A DNA stretch of 14,641 nucleotides from an uncultured Collinsella sp. (GTDB taxonomy: Bacteria; Actinomycetota; Coriobacteriia; Coriobacteriales; Coriobacteriaceae), in the NCBI GenBank assembly GCA_900549065.1, contig URNC01000035.1, positions 1 through 14,641 of the forward strand, given 5' to 3'. The notes beneath the pieces are model-generated. The model was not told the DNA's origin and did no database searches. It worked only from the letters and a program-made list of their open reading frames with translations. The position numbers and the translations under genes are program-made. Shown one piece after another: positions 1-6,515 of this stretch; position 1 is the stretch's first letter; each line of letters starts with the position of its first letter.

Positions 1-45
1 ACACCTAAGCCTTCGTCGGCAGCGTCAGATGTGTATAAGAGACAG
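1..45 (+). other. Illumina Nextera i5 adapter left on the contig end (artefact)
   Basis: Bases 1-4 (ACAC) are the end of the P5 primer. Bases 5-12 (CTAAGCCT) match the Nextera i5 index known as S508/N508. Bases 13-26 are the Nextera read-1 tail (TCGTCGGCAGCGTC), and bases 27-45 are the 19-bp Tn5 mosaic end (AGATGTGTATAAGAGACAG). The order is exactly that of a tagmentation library molecule, so this is untrimmed adapter and not a natural Tn5 end. Genomic sequence begins at 46. Reading through it adds a false N-terminus (VYKRQ, or MYKRQ if GTG is taken as a start) to the adhE protein. Confidence 0.98.
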
Positions 46-2664
46 CCCGCAATTGTGGACAACGTAGAGGCGCTTGAGGCTAAACTCGCTCAGATGCGAG
101 AGGCCCAGGCGCTTTTTGCTACGTACACGCAGGAGCAGGTCGACAAGATCTTCTACGAGGCTGCCATGGCCGCCAACAAGGCTCGTATCCCGTTGGCGAA
201 GATGGCCATCGAGGAGACCGGCCGCGGCGTTCTTGAGGACAAGGTCATCAAGAACCACTACGCCGCAGAGTACATCTACAACGCTTACAAGAACACCAAG
301 ACCTGTGGCGTTCTGGAGCGCGACGAGGCTTACGGCATCACCAAGATCGCCGAGCCCATCGGTATCGTGGGCGCCGTCATCCCGACGACCAACCCCACCT
401 CCACCGCGATCTTCAAGACGCTGATCAGCCTGAAGACCCGCAACGGCATCATCATCTCCCCGCACCCGGCAGCCGCCAAGTGCACCATCGCCGCCGCCAA
501 GCTCGTGCTTGACGCCGCCGTCAAGGCCGGTGCCCCCGAGGGCATCATCGGCTGGGTCGATGTCCCCTCCATCGAGCTGACCAACATGGTCATGCGCGAC
601 GTCGACATCATCCTCGCCACCGGTGGACCGGGCATGGTCAAGGCCGCCTACTCCTCGGGCAAGCCCGCCCTGGGCGTTGGCGCCGGTAACACCCCGGTCA
701 TCATCGACGACACCGCCGACGTGCTGCTCGCCGTCAACTCCATCATCCACTCCAAGACCTTCGACAACGGCATGATCTGCGCTTCCGAGCAGTCCGTGAC
801 CGTCATCGACAGCATCTACGACCAGGTCAAGGCCGAGTTCCAGAAGCGCGGCTGCTACTTCGTCAAGCAGGGTGCCGAGATGGAGGCCCTGCGTGCCGCC
901 ATGTTCAAGAATGGCGCCCTCGATCACCGCATCCCCGGCATGGCTGCCGCCAAGATCGCCGAGCTCGCCGGCATCGAGGTTCCCGCCAAGACCAAGATCC
1001 TGATCGCCGAGGTCACCTCCACCGACCCCGCCAAGGAGGAGTTCTCCCACGAGAAGCTCTCCCCGGTCCTGGCCATGTACCACGCCAAGGACTTCCAGGA
1101 GGCCGTCGACAAGGCCGAGCACCTGGTGCTCGCCGGTGGCCCGGGCCACACCGCCTCTCTGTACGTGCACCCCGCCCAGGCCGAGAAGATCAGCCTGTTC
1201 GAGCACGTCATGAAGGCCTGCCGTATCGTCATCAACACCCCGTCTTCGCACGGCGGCATCGGTGACCTGTACAACTTTGGCATGAAGCCGTCTCTGACCC
1301 TGGGCTGCGGCTCCTGGGGCGGCAACTCCGTCTCCGAGAACGTTGGGGTGAAGCACTTGATCAACGTTAAGACTGTGGCCGAGCGCCGTGAGAACATGCT
1401 GTGGTTCCGCGCTCCCGAGAAGGTCTACTTCAAGAAGGGTTCCACGCCCGTCGCCCTCGACGAGCTGGGCAACGTCATGGGCAAGAAGCGCGCCTTCATC
1501 GTCACCGACCAGTTCCTCTTCAAGAATGGCAACACCCGCGCCATCGAGGCCAAGCTCGACGAGATGGGCATCGCCCACGACTGCTTCTACGACGTCGAGC
1601 CCGATCCGTCGCTGCAGTGCGCACGTCGTGGTGCCAAGCAGATGGCTCTCTTTGAGCCGGACGTCATCATCGCCGTCGGCGGTGGCTCCGCTATGGACGC
1701 CGGCAAGATCATGTGGATGATGTACGAGCACCCCGAGTGCAAGTTTGAGGACATGGCCATGGACTTCATGGACATCCGCAAGCGTATCTTCACCTTCCCC
1801 GAGATGGGCAAGAAGGCCTACTTCGTCGCCGTCCCGACCTCCTCGGGTACCGGCTCCGAGTGCACGCCGTTCGCCATCATCACCGACAAGGAGACCGGCA
1901 TCAAGTGGCCGCTCGCCGACTACGCGCTGCTCCCCAACATGGCTATCGTCGACGCCGACAACTGCATGACCGCCCCGCGCGGCCTGACCGCTGCCTCCGG
2001 CATCGACGTCATGACCCACGCCATCGAGTCCTACGTCTCCATCATGGCTTCCGACTACACCAAGGGCCTCTCCGAGCGCGCTGCTAAGCTCGTCTTTGAG
2101 AACCTGCCCTCCAGCTTCACGAACGGCGCCAAGGACCCGCACGCCCGCGAGGAGATGCACAACGCCTCCTGCATGGCCGGTATGGCCTTCGCCAACGCCT
2201 TCCTGGGCCTCAACCACTCCATGGCCCACAAGCTCGGCGCTTTCCATCACCTGCCCCACGGCCTCGCAAACGCTGTCATCCTGACCCGCGTCATGCGCTA
2301 CAACGCCGCCGAGGCTCCCGTCAAGATGGGTACCTTCTCCCAGTATCCTTACCCCAACGCGCTGCACAACTACGCCGAGATGGCCAAGTACTGCGGCATC
2401 GAGGGCAAGGACGACAAGGAGGTCTTCGAGAACTTCATCACGAAGCTCGAGGAGCTCAAGGACTTCATCGGTGTCAAGAAGACCATCGCCGACTACGGTG
2501 TTGACGAGCAGTACTTCCTCGACACCCTCGACGAGATGACCGAGCAGGCATTCAACGACCAGTGCACCGGCGCTAACCCGCGCTACCCGCTCATGAGCGA
2601 GATCAAGGAGCTCTACCTGGACGCCTACTACGGCCGCGAGCCCCAGGACTACGCCGTCTGCTAG
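46..2664 (+). CDS. adhE: Bifunctional acetaldehyde-CoA/alcohol dehydrogenase AdhE (5' end missing)
   Basis: AdhE reduces acetyl-CoA to acetaldehyde and then to ethanol with two NADH, regenerating NAD+ in fermentation; the family forms cytoplasmic spirosome filaments. Numbering from the codon at 46, 872 residues remain. The N-terminal CoA-acylating aldehyde dehydrogenase domain (about 1-440) has the GVGAGN nucleotide motif at 210-215 and the catalytic Cys at 245 (MICASEQ). The C-terminal iron-dependent alcohol dehydrogenase domain (about 450-872) has GGGS at 545-548 and iron ligands Asp654, His658, His724 and His738. These lie one residue from the E. coli positions (Cys246, Asp653, His657, His723, His737), so only a few N-terminal residues and the start codon are lost, replaced by adapter sequence. 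The C-terminus is intact (TAG). Strong C/G-ending codon bias suggests high expression. Promoter and regulatory region lie outside the window. Confidence 0.97.
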   Translation, partial: PAIVDNVEALEAKLAQMREAQALFATYTQEQVDKIFYEAAMAANKARIPLAKMAIEETGRGVLEDKVIKNHYAAEYIYNAYKNTKTCGVLERDEAYGITKIAEPIGIVGAVIPTTNPTSTAIFKTLISLKTRNGIIISPHPAAAKCTIAAAKLVLDAAVKAGAPEGIIGWVDVPSIELTNMVMRDVDIILATGGPGMVKAAYSSGKPALGVGAGNTPVIIDDTADVLLAVNSIIHSKTFDNGMICASEQSVTVIDSIYDQVKAEFQKRGCYFVKQGAEMEALRAAMFKNGALDHRIPGMAAAKIAELAGIEVPAKTKILIAEVTSTDPAKEEFSHEKLSPVLAMYHAKDFQEAVDKAEHLVLAGGPGHTASLYVHPAQAEKISLFEHVMKACRIVINTPSSHGGIGDLYNFGMKPSLTLGCGSWGGNSVSENVGVKHLINVKTVAERRENMLWFRAPEKVYFKKGSTPVALDELGNVMGKKRAFIVTDQFLFKNGNTRAIEAKLDEMGIAHDCFYDVEPDPSLQCARRGAKQMALFEPDVIIAVGGGSAMDAGKIMWMMYEHPECKFEDMAMDFMDIRKRIFTFPEMGKKAYFVAVPTSSGTGSECTPFAIITDKETGIKWPLADYALLPNMAIVDADNCMTAPRGLTAASGIDVMTHAIESYVSIMASDYTKGLSERAAKLVFENLPSSFTNGAKDPHAREEMHNASCMAGMAFANAFLGLNHSMAHKLGAFHHLPHGLANAVILTRVMRYNAAEAPVKMGTFSQYPYPNALHNYAEMAKYCGIEGKDDKEVFENFITKLEELKDFIGVKKTIADYGVDEQYFLDTLDEMTEQAFNDQCTGANPRYPLMSEIKELYLDAYYGREPQDYAVC

Positions 2665-2683
2665 TTTTTAGCACGGTTTTTTG

Positions 2684-2720
2684 CGGCGGGGGTGCACGGG
2701 TGTTTCACACACCCCCGCCG
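2684..2720 (+). terminator. GC-rich hairpin downstream of adhE (possible terminator)
   Basis: A perfect 11-bp inverted repeat (CGGCGGGGGTG at 2684-2694, CACCCCCGCCG at 2710-2720) with a 15-nt loop lies 19 bases after the adhE stop. The T-rich runs are upstream of the stem, and no T tract follows on either strand. It may therefore be a weak terminator, a processing stop or a 3'-end stabiliser rather than a classical intrinsic terminator. Partial read-through into the kinase gene is plausible. Confidence 0.5.
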
Positions 2721-2753
2721 TCGCTTCTATCGCATCGTTGAAAGGATGCAACC

Positions 2754-3518
2754 ATGCTGCTACCCGATTCCAAGACCGAGCTCGTCCGCCGTGGCAACAA
2801 GGTCGTTTACGACCTGGGCGACAAGATCGTCAAGGTCTTTAACGAGACCAAGCCTGTCTCCGACGTGTTCAACGAGGCTTTGAATCTTGCCCGCATCAAT
2901 GAGTGCGGCATCCGCAGCCCCAAGGCTCTCGAGGTTTCCCAGCTCGAGAACGCCAACGGCTGGGCGCTCGTGACCGAGAAGGTTCCGGGCACCACCCTTG
3001 CCGAGAAGATGACTGCCGAGCCCCAGCGCTTTGGTGAGTACCTCGAGATGTTCGTCGACCTCCAGATCGAGATCCACGGCTACACCTCCCCGCTGCTCAA
3101 CCGTCAGCGCGACAAGTTCGCCCGCATGATCGACAGCCTTGATCAGCTCAATGCCACCACGCGCTACAACCTTCAGGAGCGTCTGGACGGCATGACCAAG
3201 GAGTTCAAGGTCTGCCACGGCGACTTCAACCCCTCCAACGTCATCGTCGGCGACGACGGCCAGCTCTATGTGTGCGACTGGGCACACGCCACCCAGGGCT
3301 CCCCTGCTGCCGACGTTGCCACCACCTACCTGCTCTTTGCCCTCAACAGCAAGGACCAGGCCGAGGCCTACCTGGAGCTCTACTGCGACCGTGCCGACAT
3401 GCCCATGCAGGTCGTGCGTCAGTGGACGAGCATCGTCGCCGCTTCCGAGCTCGCTCGTAAGCGCAACGTGAACGATGAGTTCCTGAAGAACTGGATCGAC
3501 GTCGTCGATTATCAGTAA
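2754..3518 (+). CDS. APH-family kinase-like phosphotransferase, substrate unknown
   Basis: This 254-residue protein has the layout of the aminoglycoside phosphotransferase/choline kinase-like fold. A probable ATP-binding Lys is at 27 (DKIVKVF) and its partner Glu at 41. The catalytic loop is HGDFNPSN (His155, Asp157, Asn162) and the metal-binding Asp is at 175 (CDWAHA). There is no signal peptide or membrane segment, so it should be cytoplasmic. The glycine-rich loop is weak, as is common in this family. The ATG at 2754 is supported by AAAGGA at 2741-2746 with 7-nt spacing. It follows adhE by 89 bases on the same strand with a hairpin between, and ends at its own terminator. Members phosphorylate drugs, choline, sugars or other small molecules, and nothing here identifies the substrate. 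An antibiotic-resistance role is not supported by the sequence alone. Confidence 0.85.
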   Translation: MLLPDSKTELVRRGNKVVYDLGDKIVKVFNETKPVSDVFNEALNLARINECGIRSPKALEVSQLENANGWALVTEKVPGTTLAEKMTAEPQRFGEYLEMFVDLQIEIHGYTSPLLNRQRDKFARMIDSLDQLNATTRYNLQERLDGMTKEFKVCHGDFNPSNVIVGDDGQLYVCDWAHATQGSPAADVATTYLLFALNSKDQAEAYLELYCDRADMPMQVVRQWTSIVAASELARKRNVNDEFLKNWIDVVDYQ

Positions 3519-3555
3519 TATCTGAGCGATTTATTTCGCATCGGAGGCACAATGG

Positions 3556-3589
3556 AAAACCCCGCAGCTCGCATGGGCTGTGGGGTTTT
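3556..3589 (+). terminator. Intrinsic terminator of the adhE/kinase side
   Basis: The arms AAAACCCCGCAGC (3556-3568) and GCTGTGGGGTTTT (3577-3589) pair over 13 positions with one G-U pair and an 8-nt loop. The right arm ends in TTTT followed by CC and TTT. The A-run before and T-run after the GC core make it potentially bidirectional. It starts 37 bases after the kinase stop codon. Confidence 0.85.
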
Positions 3590-3624
3590 CCTTTACCCAT
3601 CGAGTTTATTCACGCAACAAAATA

Positions 3625-3665
3625 GACTGCTCTGCATCTCATCCTAAGAGAGATACGGAGCAGTC
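3625..3665 (-). terminator. Terminator at the end of the pyrH-proS operon
   Basis: GACTGCTC (3625-3632) pairs with GAGCAGTC (3658-3665), and a further ATCTC/GAGAT pairing lies inside. Read on the minus strand, the stem is followed by TATTTTGTT. It lies 31 bases beyond the proS stop, in the right place to end the long minus-strand operon, and faces the terminator of the opposite unit. Confidence 0.7.
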
Positions 3666-3696
3666 CCGCAATTACATCTAATAGCAGAAACGTCGA

Positions 3697-5418
3697 TTAA
3701 CGACGGGCCGCCTTAACAAGCTCGGCAACCTTGGCGACGACCTCGTCGATCGCCACATCCTCGCGCTCGCCCGTGGAACGGTCCTTGAGCTCGACGGTGC
3801 CGTTCTTAAGGCCACGCTTGCCGAGCACCACCTGATACGGGAAGCCCATGAGGTCATTATCGGCAAACTTAAAGCCGGGACGCTCATCGCGATCGTCGAC
3901 GACGACCTCGATACCCCCGGCGCACAGGCCATCAACGATCTGCTCGCAGACGGTAGCGCACTCCTCCTTCTTGGGATCGAGCGAAATCACCGCGACCTCG
4001 TACGGGGCAACGGAGACCGGCCAGACGATACCGTGCTCGTCGTTGTGCTGCTCCACGACGGCAGCGAGCGAGCGGGACACACCAACGCCGTAGCAGCCCA
4101 TGATGAGCGGCTTCTCCTTGCCGTCCTCGTCCATAAAGGTGGCACCCATGGCCTCGGAATACTTGGTGCCCAGCTGGAAGACCTGAGAGACCTCGATGCC
4201 GCGGGCAGCGGAGAGCGGCTTGCCGCAGTGCGGGCAGGGGTCGCCGGCGACAACGGTGACCAGATCGGCCCACTCATCGACGGTAAAGTCGCGCTCGGGG
4301 CAGGCACCGGTAAAGTGATAATCGACCTCGTTGGCACCGCAGGCCCACTGCTTGGAATCGCGCAGGCTCTCGTCGCACACCAGACGAATGCCATCGGGCA
4401 GGTTAACCGGTCCGATAAAGCCCTTGTGCAGACCGTTCGCCTGAAGCTCCTCGTCGGTCATCATGCGATAGCCCTTGCCAAAGACGTGCTCGGCCTTGCA
4501 ATCGTTGAGCTCGTGATCGCCCGGAACAATGGCCACGACCGGCTTGCCCTCGGCGTCGATGAGTGCCAGCGACTTGCGCGTGCCGTTCTCGGGGAACCCA
4601 AAGAACTTAGCAACTGCCTCAATGGTGCCCATGCCCGGAGTCTCAACCTTGGTGAGCGTACCGTCACCAGGACCCTCGGTCACGACGACCTTGGTGCTTG
4701 CCGCCTCGTCATCGGCAGCAAAGCCGCAATCGTCACAGTAGACGAGCGAAGCCTCGCCGGCGTCGGCCAAAGCCATGTACTCGACGGAGGTATCGCCACC
4801 GATCTCACCGGAGTCGGCAACAACGGGCAGGGCCTTGATATAGCAGCGCTCGCAGATGTTAGCGTAGGCCTGCTTCATCTTGTCATACTCCTCCTGCAGG
4901 CTCTCCTGCGTGGCGGAGAAGCTGTAGGCGTCCTTCATGATGAACTCGCGACCGCGCATCAGGCCAAAGCGGGGGCGGAACTCGTCGCGGAACTTATCCT
5001 GGATGTGGTAGAGGTTAACGGGTAGCTGCTTGTAGGAGCGCAGCTCATTGCGCACCAGGGCCGTGACGGTCTCCTCGTGCGTGGGGCCCAGGACGAACTC
5101 GCGACCGTGACGGTCGTCAAAGCGCACAAGCTCCTTGCCATAGGCGTCGATGCGGCCGGACTCACGCCACAACTCGGCATCGACCATGATAGGCATCATA
5201 AGCTCCTGGGCGCCGGCGGCGTCCATCTCGTCGCGCACGATGTTCTCGATCTTGCGAATCGAGCGCCAAGCAAGCGGCAGGTAGGAATATAGACCGGCGG
5301 CCTCCTTGCGGATCATGCCGGCACGGAGCAGCAGACGGTGGCTGGCGAGCTCAGCGTCCGCCGGATCCTCTTTAAGCGTCGGCGCATAAAGCTTAGACAT
5401 GTACATTGCTCGGGTCAT
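3697..5418 (-). CDS. proS: Prolyl-tRNA synthetase (bacterial type with INS editing domain)
   Basis: ProRS charges tRNA-Pro with proline in the cytoplasm. The 573 residues match the usual bacterial length. Class II features are the GPTHEE loop at 111-116, motif 2 at about 143-163 (FRDEFRPRFG then RGREFIMKD) and motif 3 at 441-449 (GCYGVGVSR). Between motifs 2 and 3, roughly 224-405, lies the insertion domain that in this type hydrolyses mischarged Ala-tRNA-Pro. It is flanked by two CxxC pairs (Cys228/231 and Cys395/398) that could form a zinc-ribbon-like site, which E. coli ProRS lacks. The anticodon-binding domain fills about 470-573. The ATG at 5418 directly abuts the ispG stop (TAAATG), and GAGGAG inside the end of ispG, 6 nt upstream, serves as the ribosome binding site, indicating translational coupling. 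It is the last gene before the operon terminator. Confidence 0.97.
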   Translation of the reverse strand: MTRAMYMSKLYAPTLKEDPADAELASHRLLLRAGMIRKEAAGLYSYLPLAWRSIRKIENIVRDEMDAAGAQELMMPIMVDAELWRESGRIDAYGKELVRFDDRHGREFVLGPTHEETVTALVRNELRSYKQLPVNLYHIQDKFRDEFRPRFGLMRGREFIMKDAYSFSATQESLQEEYDKMKQAYANICERCYIKALPVVADSGEIGGDTSVEYMALADAGEASLVYCDDCGFAADDEAASTKVVVTEGPGDGTLTKVETPGMGTIEAVAKFFGFPENGTRKSLALIDAEGKPVVAIVPGDHELNDCKAEHVFGKGYRMMTDEELQANGLHKGFIGPVNLPDGIRLVCDESLRDSKQWACGANEVDYHFTGACPERDFTVDEWADLVTVVAGDPCPHCGKPLSAARGIEVSQVFQLGTKYSEAMGATFMDEDGKEKPLIMGCYGVGVSRSLAAVVEQHNDEHGIVWPVSVAPYEVAVISLDPKKEECATVCEQIVDGLCAGGIEVVVDDRDERPGFKFADNDLMGFPYQVVLGKRGLKNGTVELKDRSTGEREDVAIDEVVAKVAELVKAARR

Positions 5419-6501
5419 TTATTTCTCCTCAATAAGCTTGTCGACCTCGGCCATAAGCGCGTCGACAATTTGGTCCTCAGCTACTTTACCAATGATCTGG
5501 CCATGCGAAAAGAGCAAGGCCTGACCACGTCCGCAAGCAACGCCCAGATCGGCATCAGAAGCCTCGCCGGGGCCATTAACGGCACATCCCATCACAGCGA
5601 TCGAAAGCGGCGCGGAGTAGTTCTTAAGCCGCTCGGTAACCTCCTCGGCAATGGGAATAAGGTTAACCTGGCAGCGGGCGCATGTGGGGCACGAGACAAT
5701 CTCGGGGCCACGGCGACGCAGGCCCAACGACTGCAGAATACCCCAGGCAACCGGCGGCTCCTCAACCGGATCGGCTGTGAGCGACACACGCATGGTGTCG
5801 CCAATGCCTTCGGAAAGCAAGATACCCAAGCCTACAGAGCTCTTGATGGTGCCCTGGAGCTTGGTCCCCGCCTCCGTCACGCCCAGGTGGAGCGGAACGT
5901 GGGGAATCTCACGCGACAGGGCTCGATAGGTATCAAGCGTCGTTTGCACGCTATGGGCCTTGGCCGAAAGCACAATGTTCGTAAAACCACGGTCCTCAAA
6001 GTGCTTGACGAAGCGCTCGCTCGACATCACGAGCTTTTCGGGCTGCGTGAGGTCGTCGCGCTCGGCGATATCCTGCTCGAGCGAACCGGCATTGACGCCG
6101 ATACGAATCGCGCACCCAGCGGCGCCCGCGGCATCGATCACGGCATCGACCTTAGCCCAATCGCCGATATTGCCGGGATTGATGCGAAGCTTGGCGGCAC
6201 CAGCCTCGACGGCGCCGATGGCGAGCTTATGGTTAAAGTGAATATCGGCGACGATCGGCACCGGAGACTCGGCACAGATGGTGCGGAAACCCTCAAGCGC
6301 GGCCTCGGTGGGCACGCTCACACGCACGATATCGCAGCCAGCCTGCGCCAACGTGCACACTTGCGCAAGCGTTGCCTGGGCGTCAGCGGTATCGGTGCAG
6401 GTCATGGATTGGACCACCACCGGCGCGCCGCCACCGATCTGCACACCGCCCACATGCACGGGGCGCGTCAACTCGCGAGGCAAAGGATGGGATAAAGACA
6501 A
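5419..6501 (-). CDS. ispG: 4-hydroxy-3-methylbut-2-en-1-yl diphosphate synthase (IspG/GcpE)
   Basis: IspG is the [4Fe-4S] enzyme that converts MEcPP to HMBPP, the penultimate step of the MEP isoprenoid pathway; dxr in the same operon encodes an early step. With the TTG start at 6501 the protein has 360 residues. The cluster ligands are Cys271, Cys274 and Cys306 with Glu313 (CPTC, then GCAVNGPGEA), one residue from E. coli Cys270/273/305 and Glu312, which supports this start. An additional Cys277 follows the first pair. The N-terminal TIM barrel carries VQSMTCTDT at about 30-38. A longer reading frame to an ATG at 6588 would overlap rseP by 74 bases and add a Cys-rich stretch unlike the family, so I reject it. 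The start lies 13 bases after the rseP stop, and proS follows with no gap. Confidence 0.96.
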   Translation of the reverse strand: MSLSHPLPRELTRPVHVGGVQIGGGAPVVVQSMTCTDTADAQATLAQVCTLAQAGCDIVRVSVPTEAALEGFRTICAESPVPIVADIHFNHKLAIGAVEAGAAKLRINPGNIGDWAKVDAVIDAAGAAGCAIRIGVNAGSLEQDIAERDDLTQPEKLVMSSERFVKHFEDRGFTNIVLSAKAHSVQTTLDTYRALSREIPHVPLHLGVTEAGTKLQGTIKSSVGLGILLSEGIGDTMRVSLTADPVEEPPVAWGILQSLGLRRRGPEIVSCPTCARCQVNLIPIAEEVTERLKNYSAPLSIAVMGCAVNGPGEASDADLGVACGRGQALLFSHGQIIGKVAEDQIVDALMAEVDKLIEEK

Positions 6502-6509
6502 TCCAAACA

Positions 6510-6515
6510 CTCCCC
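6510..6515 (-). promoter_or_regulatory. Ribosome binding site that sets the ispG TTG start
   Basis: On the minus strand GGGGAG lies 8 nt before TTG at 6501. It overlaps an in-frame GTG at 6510, which it makes unlikely as a start, and touches the last base of the rseP stop codon. Confidence 0.75.

Noticed and set aside
27..45. Tn5 mosaic end suggesting a natural transposon insertion in adhE
   Set aside because: It is preceded by the synthetic read-1 tail, an index and part of P5, so it is library adapter and not a mobile element.
25..2367. A 780-codon open frame on the minus strand, antisense to adhE
   Set aside because: It is a mirror of the strong codon bias of adhE. Its product is low-complexity (G, V, D, L, H rich) with no recognisable motif, and its C-terminal end is adapter sequence.
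3552..3647. A 31-codon frame with GGAGG four bases before its ATG, between the kinase gene and proS
   Set aside because: It runs through the terminator hairpin of the + strand unit and into the opposite terminator. The spacing is short and the peptide has no recognisable feature. A leader peptide is not excluded, but nothing lies downstream on that strand for it to control.
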